Below the pieces are notes generated by a model, which did not search any database, was not told where the DNA came from, and worked only from the letters and a program-made list of their open reading frames with translations. This document shows, piece by piece, positions 8,149-16,362 of a stretch of 49,152 nucleotides of DNA. The translations under genes and the position numbers were made by a program. Where the stretch lies: positions 1 to 49,152 of the forward strand of contig DBDJ01000005.1 of assembly GCA_002293525.1 (NCBI GenBank), written 5' to 3'. Position 1 is the first letter of the stretch, and each line of letters opens with the position of its first letter. The stretch comes from Lachnospiraceae bacterium UBA935 (lineage in GTDB: Bacteria; Bacillota; Clostridia; Lachnospirales; Lachnospiraceae).

Positions 8149-8343
8149 CGGTATGGCATTATACCAAATGTTCTGATGAATAGCAATAACTGCTATCTTG
8201 CAGAGGTAGCGGAACTGGCAGGTTGCATGGCAGATGGTAAAACCCTGAAAGAAGTCGCTGCATTTTCTGACATGTTTAAGGGCTGCCAAATATATTGGCA
8301 GCCTTCTTTTTTTTGTCCGTTGACTGATAATAGTACTATATAG
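8149..8343 (+). pseudogene. hicB: Remnant of a HicB-type antitoxin gene
   Basis: The plus frame reads RYGIIPNVLMNSNN, then CYLAEVAELAGCMADGKTL. This closely matches the HicB core, whose usual form is DNCYIAEVPELPGCMADGKT followed by EAL (pattern recalled from the family). There is no start codon at the expected place. The similarity ends after GKTLKEV, and the C-terminal part is replaced by unrelated sequence running through a terminator hairpin. No hicA is adjacent. It is a decayed fragment. Confidence 0.6.
8281..8314 (+). terminator. Strong rho-independent terminator
   Basis: GGCTGCCAA (8281-8289) pairs perfectly with TTGGCAGCC (8295-8303) across a 5-nt loop and is followed by TTC and a run of eight T. 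It lies on the plus strand between the hicB remnant and the MarR operon, so it probably ended the transcript of the lost gene. Confidence 0.85.
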
Positions 8344-8349
8344 TATAAT
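8320..8349 (+). promoter_or_regulatory. Promoter of the marR/flavin-oxidase operon with overlapping dyad
   Basis: TTGACT at 8320-8325, an 18-bp spacer, then TATAAT at 8344-8349. The spacer and following bases are rich in TATA-type dyads (AGTACTATATAGT, then ATATAATACTA), a likely autoregulatory MarR operator. Confidence 0.6.
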
Positions 8350-8388
8350 TCCATATAATACTACATAAAGAACAGGAGGAGACTAGTT

Positions 8389-8829
8389 TTGGTTTATAAA
8401 ACAAACGGCGGATTCCTTATCAGCAAAATCAAGCAGGTGCAAGGACGTGTCTTTGAAAAACTGCTGATTCAGTCTGGGGTGAGTCAGTTTAACAGCGCAC
8501 AGGGGCGGATCCTGTTTGTCTTGTGGGAAAATGATAATGCTCCGATCAGCGAACTTGCCGAAAGAACCGGCCTGGCGAAAACTACGCTGACAAGCATGTT
8601 GGACAGGCTGGAAGCATCAGGGCACATCAAGCGTGTGCGCGATCAGAAGAACCGCCGGATAGTCAGGATTGTCCTGACAGAATCTGCCAAAGGTCTAAAA
8701 GCGCAGTACGATGAGGTGTCATTGCGGATGAATCATATTTTTTATGAAGGTTTTACTGATGAGGAAATCGTTGCCTTTGAGGATGTGTTGGAACGAATCT
8801 TAAATAATCTTACAAGAAGGAGAGTATGA
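8389..8829 (+). CDS. MarR-family transcriptional regulator
   Basis: This 146-residue winged-helix regulator starts at TTG 8389 after AGGAGGAG. The HTH is visible in ISELAERTGLAKTTLTSMLDRLEASG, given here as the stretch from Ile to Gly around residues 51-77, followed by the wing (DQKNRRIVRIVLT). It ends one base before the next gene and so probably regulates the flavin-dependent oxidase encoded with it, binding the dyads near 8330-8360. The signal it senses is unknown. Confidence 0.88.
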   Translation: MVYKTNGGFLISKIKQVQGRVFEKLLIQSGVSQFNSAQGRILFVLWENDNAPISELAERTGLAKTTLTSMLDRLEASGHIKRVRDQKNRRIVRIVLTESAKGLKAQYDEVSLRMNHIFYEGFTDEEIVAFEDVLERILNNLTRRRV

Positions 8830-9255
8830 ATGAGCAAGAATAGTAAAGCAGAAATCAGGAAATTACGCAAATCCGGCAGATTTGCCTATGTAGGTTCAGT
8901 CGATGAAAAGGGCTTTCCGCAGATTAAGTGTATGTTTGCTATCAAGGATGAGGACGTGCAGGTTCATTATTTTTCTACCAACACAAGCTCAAGACGGGTA
9001 AAACAGTTCCGGGAAAATCCAAAGGCATCAGTGTATTACTGCAATAAGATGTTTGTTAAGGGGGCGCTTTTTACCGGCACCATGGAAATAATGGAAGATA
9101 ATAAAACAAAAGCACTTTTTTGGAATAAAAATGATAAAAAATATTATCCCTTAGGAGTTACTGACCCGGATTATTGCATTTTGAAATTTACTGCCGAATC
9201 AGTCAGATATTTTCATGGTGGACTTAATACGACATTTTCCGTAGATGAACTATAA
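8830..9255 (+). CDS. Pyridoxamine 5'-phosphate oxidase-like FMN-binding protein
   Basis: This 141-residue protein is a split-barrel of the PNPOx-like/general-stress-protein-26 type. It begins KLRKSGRFAYVGSVDEKGFP, and the strand pattern QVHYFSTNTSSRRVKQF then NPKASVYYC is the usual FMN-binding stretch. It starts directly after the marR stop and has AGAAGGAGAG upstream. Members reduce or bind flavin and small redox substrates; the substrate here is not evident. Confidence 0.85.
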   Translation: MSKNSKAEIRKLRKSGRFAYVGSVDEKGFPQIKCMFAIKDEDVQVHYFSTNTSSRRVKQFRENPKASVYYCNKMFVKGALFTGTMEIMEDNKTKALFWNKNDKKYYPLGVTDPDYCILKFTAESVRYFHGGLNTTFSVDEL

Positions 9256-9328
9256 AAAGGGTAAAAAGAGACATAATAACTAGAAAAATAACAATTGTAA
9301 TTATTGCTACTATTCTCCGTACAAACAT

Positions 9329-9337
9329 GCTATAATA
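9329..9337 (+). promoter_or_regulatory. Extended -10 promoter of the zinc-ribbon/PH/ATPase gene set
   Basis: TGCTATAAT with an ideal TATAAT at 9332-9337 and the TG extension; no good -35 at 17 bp. It lies 58 bp before the first gene of the set. Confidence 0.5.
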
Positions 9338-9394
9338 GTAAAAAAGTTATAAGAGAAACAGCAAGCTAAAAGCGGAAAGGAAAGTAGCGCAGCT

Positions 9395-10957
9395 ATGTAT
9401 TGTTATTATTGTAATAATCCATTACCTGATGAATCACGGTACTGTAATGTGTGCGGTAGTATTGTTGCAGTTTTTAACGCCCCGGAGGGATTTGTGCTTG
9501 ATCTGGCGAGTCGGCTTTATTATCAGTCTGTCAATGTAACCGATCCGGCGACCGGGACGACCGTTCTTTGGGTTACATGGTTTGATCCGTATACCGGGGA
9601 ATACCAGCAGTTTTCTTATCCTGCCAGCCAGAATCAGGAACAGTTATCGACCGTGCTATCGGAAGCTGCTGTGCTGCCGGAAGCGGCTATGTTGCCGGAG
9701 ACGGATCAGTCATCGGAATCGACCGTGCTACCGGAAGCAGCCACGCTGCCGGAAGAAGAGCAGTTGCCGAAAGAAGAGCCGGAAGAAGAGCAGTTACCTG
9801 AAGTGGCTGCAAAGCCGGAACCGGAGCAGAATCATGAAGCATCTGCGTCGCTGATACTGGTTCCTGATGGCTTTATCTTCGATCCAAGCAGCGGACTGTA
9901 CTATATGGCTACTCCCGGCAACGATCTGTCTTCCGGCACGCCAGGTCATTGGTACACATATTTTTATCCGTCAACAGGAGACTATCAACAGATATTTTAT
10001 GCGTCGCAGGATGCGGAAAGCAGCGGCTGTTATCAGACCGGAGCTAGCAATAGCTTTCAGGAGCTGCCGACGGAACATCATGGCCAGATTGAGAGCCATC
10101 TTGAAAAGAAAAAAACCCAAAAGAGCAAAACCCCAAAAAGTATTTCAACGGTGTTTGTCCTGATTGTTACCGCATTGCTTGCGGTTAGCGTCTTTGTCCT
10201 CTGGCGTTCGGATGTCCTTTCCTTTCTTGGCCCGGACGATTCTGCCGATGTCGCAGAAGTAGTTATGGCTGACGCACAGACGGACGGGAATGGCGGCATG
10301 GATTACTACGGCCCGCAGGCAGAATCTCAGGCGGAGACAAGGGAAGAAAATCCTGACAATCCGGAGAGCTACGAAGAGCCAAACGGCTACGAAAATCCAA
10401 ACAGCGACAAAGATCAGGACAGCGACGAAGATCAGGACAGCGACGAAGAACAGGACAGCGACGAAGGAAAATACATCTATGAAGAGCCAATCAGTGGTGA
10501 AGAACCGGACAATGAACAGGATCTGGAAGTGACTGGCAGCGGGGAAGGGGTAACAGTTACTCTTGATCAGTATTATTATGGAATGGGTGAGAGCATGGAA
10601 GTGACGGTGGAAGGGGTCACGGATGAAATGTATTATGCGGCAGCTTTTGCAGCCATCTATGAAGCGGGTGCTGACCACGTTTACTATCAGGAATACCATT
10701 ACCCGAATACCGGTAAAGATACCCTATATTTTACAGCGCCGTATCCCGGCTATTATGAGATGCGTTTTTATAAAGAGGATTATAATTACAGCGACGAAGC
10801 TTTAGTATTGAGTATTCCTTTTACAGTGGATTTTGAAAACTTCTATGACACCGAGGCCGGTGATGCAGCAGCCGCAGAGGAAATGGCAGCCGCAGAGGAA
10901 ATGGCAGCCGCAGAGGAAATGGCCGCCGCCGCGGAGATGGAAAGGACAGGAAACTGA
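9395..10957 (+). CDS. Zinc-ribbon membrane protein with two aromatic WW/OCRE-like repeats
   Basis: The 520-residue protein begins with a double-CxxC zinc ribbon (YCYYCNNPLPDE, RYCNVCG). Two related modules follow at about residues 29-75 and 155-202, each with a pattern F-D-x-x-S-x-LYY then W-x-x-x-F-x-P-x-TGEYQQ, recalling WW/OCRE tyrosine-rich repeats. They are separated by a Glu/Pro-rich low-complexity linker. A basic stretch (EKKKTQKSKTPK) precedes one membrane helix at about 250-270. The outer part has an acidic repeat (DQDSDEDQDSDEEQDSDE), a beta-rich domain (EGVTVTLDQYYYGMGESMEV) and a C-terminal AAAEEM repeat. It is the first gene of a five-gene set; no known function. Confidence 0.75.
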   Translation: MYCYYCNNPLPDESRYCNVCGSIVAVFNAPEGFVLDLASRLYYQSVNVTDPATGTTVLWVTWFDPYTGEYQQFSYPASQNQEQLSTVLSEAAVLPEAAMLPETDQSSESTVLPEAATLPEEEQLPKEEPEEEQLPEVAAKPEPEQNHEASASLILVPDGFIFDPSSGLYYMATPGNDLSSGTPGHWYTYFYPSTGDYQQIFYASQDAESSGCYQTGASNSFQELPTEHHGQIESHLEKKKTQKSKTPKSISTVFVLIVTALLAVSVFVLWRSDVLSFLGPDDSADVAEVVMADAQTDGNGGMDYYGPQAESQAETREENPDNPESYEEPNGYENPNSDKDQDSDEDQDSDEEQDSDEGKYIYEEPISGEEPDNEQDLEVTGSGEGVTVTLDQYYYGMGESMEVTVEGVTDEMYYAAAFAAIYEAGADHVYYQEYHYPNTGKDTLYFTAPYPGYYEMRFYKEDYNYSDEALVLSIPFTVDFENFYDTEAGDAAAAEEMAAAEEMAAAEEMAAAAEMERTGN

Positions 10958-10995
10958 AAAATTAATTTACAAAAGAAAAGCAAGGAGGAACAGAC

Positions 10996-12054
10996 ATGGC
11001 TAATACGCTACCCGGTTGTGGTGTAGAATTGTCCGAGGGTGAAATCGTAGTACGGTGCTATCACATCACGGAAATGTATTCAAGATTCTTAAAGAAACAG
11101 GAGGCTCGCGGCGACATAACCGTTACGAACAAGCGGCTCATTTATCAGGGAAAAGGAAAAACCAGCCTGATAGTTAATGAAATACCGATTGAATCGGTAT
11201 CTGCCGTCAATACCTTTATGGGAAGCGGATTTAATATCGGGAATCTTTTGCTAGGCATCGGCTTCCTGATTGCAGCAATTGCTTTGATTTTTACTGTGAT
11301 CTTCTTTATTATCGGCTTGGTCCTGGCTTTTATTTTCTTGTCAGGCTGTTTCAACAGTGGTTACGGGCTGACGATTAAGACATCGGATATAAAAGGAGTC
11401 GGAGTCAGCTTAGGACAGTCTGATGTGACAAGAGGAGGTTCCGGAGGGATTTTATCGAAACTATTTGCCTCGCTTTTTTCTACTAGCGGTCAAGGTGCCG
11501 TACTGGCACGCAGGGCTTCACCTACTCAGGAAGCCCTGGTTTTGATGAACGAGCTGGGGGCACTGGTGCTGGATCTGAAGATTATGGGCGACCGGGCCAT
11601 TCCCAAATGGCAGAACCGTCAGGCCGCACCAGTGGATACTTCCATATATAATTCTAAATTATCCGACGTAATAAATCTTCAAGGATTTAAGAAAAGCTTA
11701 CCTTTTGGCACAGGGCAGCAAGTCCCTTCACAAGGGATGCCAGGCATGCCCGTCACGCCGCCCCCAGGAGTACCCCATAGTGCGCCGCCCGTCCCAGGCA
11801 TGAGCCCGCCGCCGGGAGCTTCCTATCATGCGCCGCCCGCCCCAGGCATGAGCCCCCCGCCGGGAGTTTCCTATAATGCGCCGCCCGCAGGCATGAGCCC
11901 GCCGCCGGGAGTTTCCCATAATGCACCGCCCGCCCCAGGCATGAGCCCGCCCCCGGGAACTTCCCGTAGTGCACCTCCGCCGCCGCCGGGAGTTCCTCGC
12001 AATGTGCCGCCTCCGAACGGAACCGGTTCTGATAACGGAGGATTTTTCGGATGA
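10996..12054 (+). CDS. Bacterial PH-domain-like membrane protein with Pro-rich tandem repeats
   Basis: This 352-residue protein starts after AAGGAGG. Residues about 15-75 (VRCYHITEMYSRF, GDITVTNKRLIYQGKGK) have the look of bacterial PH/GRAM-like domains, where the phrase TNKRLIY is typical. A hydrophobic hairpin of one or two membrane segments follows (about 76-118), then a soluble part. From about residue 248 there are tandem repeats of a 16-residue unit beginning MSPPPG and containing APPAPG, encoded by 48-bp repeats. The tail could be flexible or a docking site for a partner. It overlaps the ATPase gene by 4 bp, implying coupled translation and a shared complex. Confidence 0.7.
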   Translation: MANTLPGCGVELSEGEIVVRCYHITEMYSRFLKKQEARGDITVTNKRLIYQGKGKTSLIVNEIPIESVSAVNTFMGSGFNIGNLLLGIGFLIAAIALIFTVIFFIIGLVLAFIFLSGCFNSGYGLTIKTSDIKGVGVSLGQSDVTRGGSGGILSKLFASLFSTSGQGAVLARRASPTQEALVLMNELGALVLDLKIMGDRAIPKWQNRQAAPVDTSIYNSKLSDVINLQGFKKSLPFGTGQQVPSQGMPGMPVTPPPGVPHSAPPVPGMSPPPGASYHAPPAPGMSPPPGVSYNAPPAGMSPPPGVSHNAPPAPGMSPPPGTSRSAPPPPPGVPRNVPPPNGTGSDNGGFFG

Positions 12055-13358
12055 TGTATCAAGAGGTTCTGGAGGGACAGAGATTATATGACTTGCCACC
12101 GGGAACTGTGGTGGGCAAAGGGAAAGCTCCTCGCGGAGTGCGTGGAAACAATAATACCGGTATCGTGATAGATCCGGCCATGCTGGGAAAACATATTCTG
12201 GCACTGGGTGCCATCGGCAGCGGCAAGTCCAATCTGATCTACCAGCTGATCAAAGGTGTGGTCATTGACAGTCTCACTGCTGACGACGTGGTGATATTTT
12301 TTGATGCCAAGGGAGATTACCTGCAGGAATTTTACCGCCCCGGCGACTATGTCATTGGCAATAAAAAGCGGATTGACCCAGCCAAAAATGTGGTGTTATG
12401 GAATGTTTTCGAAGACATCCTGACAACTCCGGCGGATGAACGGATTGAAACAGTGCGTGAAGTAGGGACTTCCATATTTAAGAAATATATTGACCAGTCC
12501 CAGAATCCCGGTTTTATCATGGGAGCCAGAGATATTTTCTGCTCCCTTATCATTGCTTTTCTAAGGGATCAGGAACGTACCGGCCGTAAAATGGACAACC
12601 ATGTTTTTAAGAGCCTTCTGAATAATGCGAATGCAGGAATTATCCGCAAGAAGCTTCAGCAGTATCCGGATTTAGGCTGGGCCACCAGCTATATCATGAG
12701 CGAAAACTCTGCTACTACCCAGAGCTATCTTTCCCCGCTTTTTATGGTTGCACAGGAGATTTTCGTGTCTTCCTTTGCCGACCGCGGCGACTTTTCCATG
12801 CGCCGTGCCGTTCAGGAAAAAGGCGGACGGAGCATCTTCCTGGAATATGACATAGCCTCCGGCAATACCTTGGAGGCTATTTATACGGTTCTCATCGACC
12901 TGGCCATGAAAGAAGCCTTAGGACAAGGCAAACCGAAAGGAAACGTGTATTTTATCCTTGATGAATTCCCCTTAATTCCCAAGTTGAATTATATGGATAA
13001 TGCGCTTAACTTTGGCCGGAGCTTGGGAGTCAAAGTCATTGCCGGGATTCAGAATGTGGGACAGGTGGAAAATACCTATTCACCAGCGTTGGCCCAGAGT
13101 CTTCTGGCAGGCTTCGGTACCATGTTTGCTTTCCGGCTGTTTGATGAGAAGAGCCGGAGGATGATAGCTGACCGGCACGGCCGGAACCGGAAACAGCTCA
13201 GCGTAGTAGCGACTACTTCCTTTAAAGGAATGAGCGATCAGCTGATTGAAGGCCGGGCGATAGAGGACTGGGATGTGACCAAGCTTGGGGTGGGGGAATG
13301 CATTGTGTCAATATCTAACGAAGAACCATTCCGGTTTTATCCGGTGCTGTACCAATAA
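12051..13358 (+). CDS. VirD4/TraD-like P-loop ATPase
   Basis: This 435-residue ATPase resembles the HerA/FtsK-type coupling proteins of type IV secretion. Walker A is GAIGSGKSNLIYQL (about residue 53-60), followed by VVIFFDAKGDYLQEF, characteristic of TraD/VirD4 and HerA-like enzymes. Walker B is VYFILDEFPLIPK (about 299-311). A sensor-like stretch GVKVIAGIQNVGQVENTY and an arginine-rich EKSRRMIADRHGRN follow. It has no N-terminal membrane helices and may dock on the membrane protein encoded just upstream. There is no relaxase or other T4SS gene in the window. What it moves or remodels is unknown. Confidence 0.8.
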   Translation: MMYQEVLEGQRLYDLPPGTVVGKGKAPRGVRGNNNTGIVIDPAMLGKHILALGAIGSGKSNLIYQLIKGVVIDSLTADDVVIFFDAKGDYLQEFYRPGDYVIGNKKRIDPAKNVVLWNVFEDILTTPADERIETVREVGTSIFKKYIDQSQNPGFIMGARDIFCSLIIAFLRDQERTGRKMDNHVFKSLLNNANAGIIRKKLQQYPDLGWATSYIMSENSATTQSYLSPLFMVAQEIFVSSFADRGDFSMRRAVQEKGGRSIFLEYDIASGNTLEAIYTVLIDLAMKEALGQGKPKGNVYFILDEFPLIPKLNYMDNALNFGRSLGVKVIAGIQNVGQVENTYSPALAQSLLAGFGTMFAFRLFDEKSRRMIADRHGRNRKQLSVVATTSFKGMSDQLIEGRAIEDWDVTKLGVGECIVSISNEEPFRFYPVLYQ

Positions 13359-13419
13359 CGGTATTGCATTATTATGATAACTGGGTACATCATGAATATT
13401 CAAGAATAGAGGAGCAGAG

Positions 13420-14067
13420 ATGGCAGTTCAAGATTTAGACCAGCAGGGTGAATCAGAAATCAATGTGGAAGAAAACGGCCATTCGGGCGTTCATACAGAT
13501 GACGGCGGAAGTAGCAGCGGCGACAGCGACAACAGCAGCGACAGCGACAACAGCAGCGACAGCGGCGACAGCGACGGCAGCAGCGACAGCGACGGCAGCG
13601 GCGACAGCGACAGCAGCAACGATACCAGCGGTGACGGCGACAATAATAGCGACAGCAGCTGGGACGGTGACGGTAGCAGTGATAGCGATGGCGATCAAGA
13701 CAGTGATGGGGACTGGGATTTCGGCGGTTTGGAGAGTAATGACAGCGCAGAGATGAATTCGGCAACTTTTGATGCAGGCGTCTTTAATAGTGAGGGGGGA
13801 TGGAATTTCGGCATCATGGATGAAAATGGCAATACAAACGTAGGACCTTTTGACGATGATGGGAATATGAATATGGGGCCTTTTGACGATGACGGCAACT
13901 GGGATTTAGTGGAACCCAACAGTAAAGATGAAGGTGTCTGGAGTGCATGGAGCGGTAATTCCGATGCAAAAGCTGCAGCTGAAGGAGAAGGCAGCAGCGG
14001 CGGAAGCGGAAGCAGCAGTGTCGACAGCAGCAGTGGCAGTAATTGGAACAGTGATGAAGATAGCTGA
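13420..14067 (+). CDS. Acidic Ser-Asp-repeat protein
   Basis: The 215-residue protein starts after AGAGGAG. Residues about 28-105 are almost pure Ser/Asp/Gly/Asn (GDSDNSSDSDNSSDSG type), encoded by reiterated AGCGAC hexamers. A middle part repeats VGPFDDDGN and MGPFDDDGN, and the C-terminus is Gly/Ser-rich. There is no signal peptide or membrane helix. SD repeats resemble those of staphylococcal Sdr proteins but here lack any export or anchor signal. It is probably disordered and may bind cations or a partner in the same gene set. Confidence 0.7.
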   Translation: MAVQDLDQQGESEINVEENGHSGVHTDDGGSSSGDSDNSSDSDNSSDSGDSDGSSDSDGSGDSDSSNDTSGDGDNNSDSSWDGDGSSDSDGDQDSDGDWDFGGLESNDSAEMNSATFDAGVFNSEGGWNFGIMDENGNTNVGPFDDDGNMNMGPFDDDGNWDLVEPNSKDEGVWSAWSGNSDAKAAAEGEGSSGGSGSSSVDSSSGSNWNSDEDS

Positions 14068-14122
14068 AAAACTAAATCAAATATCTCTCCAGGCATAAAC
14101 AAAAGGAAGAAGGTAGTAATCG

Positions 14123-15979
14123 ATGACGTGTCCCCATTGCAATAGCCAGATACCGGACGGACTGATAGTATGTTTCCGGTGCGGAAAGCTCCTGATCCCA
14201 TCAGAAGTGCCCCAGCATTCTGCACCGCCTTTACAGTCCATTCAATCAGTACAGCCGCAGCCGGTACAGCATGAACAGCCAGCACCGTCTCCATCGGATC
14301 AAACTCCGTCGGATCAATCCCAGTCGAACCAGTCCCAGAAAGAACAGGAGACTGCCCGCTCTTCGGCTACCGGAACGGTGACGGGAACAAGGAGCGGCAT
14401 CAGAGCAGTTTTCGCGATAGCGGTAATATTGATCCTACTGTCCGGCGGTGCTGCCGGAGGACACATGATAGGACTATATACCCTGCCTTTTCTGCCCGAG
14501 AGACCATCGGCGGGAACAGCCGCAGATAGTCCGACCGTTGTCACAGATGACGAGTCCGGACAGGAGGGTATTATAATCGAAAACAGCGGCACCGTAACTG
14601 ATAACATTGACTCCGGGACAGCCTTTTTTGAAACACAGTTTCCAGGCGGTTACTCAGTATCGATACACCGGACAGGTGAACGGTCCGGCACCTTTACGTT
14701 GACTGACCCGGAGATTCAGACTTCTTATCCGGCCACTTCTGATGAAATGTCAGAATCGGCCATGCTGTATTTATGGAGGATATCCTTTCTGGCTTACGAT
14801 CTGCATCTTGATCTGGTACATTTTAACTTTCAGTTTGGAGAAAGCGATTATATCACCCCAGAAAAAATGCAGTCCAGTGTTTTTAAAGGCGGCAGGATGG
14901 TCATCAATCCGGTTCCGGTCACCGTGTCGGGGCAGACCATAACTTGGGATCTGGAGATTCCTGAGGATATCGATTTCGCCTGGTCGGGTATTACGGAATA
15001 CAGAGTAGAAATAGCCAGAGCAGAAGAAGGATTCTGGTTTTCTGAAACCTTTGAAGCAGACGTTTCATCATATAAAGCAGAGCAAAATGAAGGTACGGAT
15101 CAAAACCTTGAAGATCAGCCGGTACAGATGAAACCGCGGTATGTCATGCCGGGACTGACCGTTTCTGTCGATGAGCAGAATCCGTCTCACGGAACCGTGA
15201 CCTTATCTGGCTATCCGGTTCCGGACTGGATCTTTCCGGAACAGGATCCGGCAGAGGAAGGAAGTAACGGACATTTATGGGCTGTTTATCTATCGACTGA
15301 CGGGGAAAACCTGTACAGTATCTACAGCAGTCACTGGCAGGGTCGGAGCACGGGGGATTATGTCGGGACGGACTATGGAATCCCGGCTGATCTGACACAT
15401 TTCAACGAGGATTACAGCAGCCATGTCAGCACGCCCGCAACATGCTATGTCACCCATGTAACAGAAGATTCCGTCACATGGGAGCTTACCCTGACCGGTG
15501 AGGAATCCCTGGATCTGAACAATCTTAATTACATCGGTTATGAAATAAGCTCTAATGACGGGTTTATCGATACCTGGTATTCTTATATATTACTGGACGG
15601 GGCATGGATGGATATGAAAGACATGCCACTGCCGGAATATTTGAATAATATCTATGCTCCCCAGGTCTGGTTTGAAGGGATCATGAACGGAGACGGCGGC
15701 GAAGAAATGTTACGTATCGAAAGCACTGAAGTAACCAGGCTAGATAATGGTGACCTGCAATGCCATGTGGTCTTCGCCAATATAATGGACTGGGCTGTCC
15801 ATGTAGACATTCTAATGGATATCAGTTACGGCAACTATGATTCCGCCTCTGTAAACGATATTTTGGCTGTGGAAGATGCCATTCTGACAAGGAATTCCTC
15901 CCTTGAACATACTTTCACGATAGATGGCGATGATGCCGGGGGGATATGCCAAGTCTGGTTTTATTACTACCACTATTAA
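14123..15979 (+). CDS. Zinc-ribbon membrane protein with large extracytoplasmic domain
   Basis: The 618-residue protein begins with a CxxC...CxxC zinc ribbon (MTCPHCNSQIPDG, VCFRCGKLL). A Gln/Pro/Ser-rich linker and one membrane helix follow (FAIAVILILLSGG, about residue 94-112). About 480 outer residues are beta-rich with repeated segments: a part around SVSIHRTGERSGTFTLTDPE and a similar one around SVDEQNPSHGTVTLSGYP suggest two related domains. Zinc ribbon plus helix is the same plan as the first gene of the set, so they may be paralogous membrane partners. It starts after AGAAGG; function unknown. Confidence 0.75.
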   Translation: MTCPHCNSQIPDGLIVCFRCGKLLIPSEVPQHSAPPLQSIQSVQPQPVQHEQPAPSPSDQTPSDQSQSNQSQKEQETARSSATGTVTGTRSGIRAVFAIAVILILLSGGAAGGHMIGLYTLPFLPERPSAGTAADSPTVVTDDESGQEGIIIENSGTVTDNIDSGTAFFETQFPGGYSVSIHRTGERSGTFTLTDPEIQTSYPATSDEMSESAMLYLWRISFLAYDLHLDLVHFNFQFGESDYITPEKMQSSVFKGGRMVINPVPVTVSGQTITWDLEIPEDIDFAWSGITEYRVEIARAEEGFWFSETFEADVSSYKAEQNEGTDQNLEDQPVQMKPRYVMPGLTVSVDEQNPSHGTVTLSGYPVPDWIFPEQDPAEEGSNGHLWAVYLSTDGENLYSIYSSHWQGRSTGDYVGTDYGIPADLTHFNEDYSSHVSTPATCYVTHVTEDSVTWELTLTGEESLDLNNLNYIGYEISSNDGFIDTWYSYILLDGAWMDMKDMPLPEYLNNIYAPQVWFEGIMNGDGGEEMLRIESTEVTRLDNGDLQCHVVFANIMDWAVHVDILMDISYGNYDSASVNDILAVEDAILTRNSSLEHTFTIDGDDAGGICQVWFYYYHY

Positions 15980-16217
15980 AACCTTGAATACAATCAAAGG
16001 GCTTCTCTAAACATCTATTTGTCAAGCTATTCAAGAGAAAGAAATCGGAATTGAATAAGGATAGGATAGTATAGGAATAGGAATAGAGAGAACACAACTA
16101 TAAATCGCTAAAAACGTGCGATTTGGCGCTGGCAATTCTCGGGATTTTGCGCAAAAGTATTCCCTACTTTTTGAACAGCGCAAAACACCTCGCGGTGGTC
16201 TGAACTGTAACCCCGAG

Positions 16218-16228
16218 CCCCCCCCCCC
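16218..16228. repeat. C11 homopolymer tract
   Basis: Eleven C in a row, ending 27 bp upstream of the fab -35 box and about 15 bp upstream of the first operator-like palindrome. Such tracts are prone to slippage and can change promoter activity when they sit at this distance. Confidence 0.9.
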
Positions 16229-16242
16229 GGTTCTTGCGGTAC

Positions 16243-16297
16243 TTGAAACTCAAACTTGACAAAAATTTCCTCGCCATGATATACTTTGAAAGTCAAA
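16243..16297. promoter_or_regulatory. Pair of FabT-like operator palindromes
   Basis: TTGAAACTCAA (16243-16253) and TTTGAAAGTCAAA (16285-16297) share the pattern TTGAA-A-n-TCAA and resemble the FabT consensus, TTTGA-n3-TCAAA, of Gram-positive bacteria. Their centres are 43 bp apart, about four helical turns, one just upstream of -35 and one at the start point. The last gene of the operon encodes a FabT-like MarR protein, which fits autoregulation. Confidence 0.6.
16256..16285 (+). promoter_or_regulatory. Promoter of the fatty-acid biosynthesis operon
   Basis: TTGACA at 16256-16261, an 18-bp spacer, TATACT at 16280-16285. The start point would fall near 16292, inside the second palindrome, so a bound repressor would block initiation. 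Confidence 0.75.
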
Positions 16298-16362
16298 ATA
16301 TTTTATTATAAAATATTATTAACTAGCCCGGCCGCACAGGCCGCCTTATAGCAGGAGGTAAG

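Larger units (their letters stand above)
15980..16362 (+). other. Intergenic region before the fatty-acid operon
   Basis: 383 bp without a gene. It contains a C11 homopolymer at 16218-16228, two FabT-like palindromes at 16243-16253 and 16285-16297, the promoter at 16256-16285 and the fabH ribosome binding site. Nothing was recognised in the first 220 bp. Confidence 0.75.

Noticed and set aside
13448..13765. Ala/Thr-rich and Arg/Cys-rich ORFs across the SD-repeat gene
   Set aside because: Alternative-frame translations of the AGCGAC hexamer array; only one frame has a ribosome binding site and non-repeat flanks.
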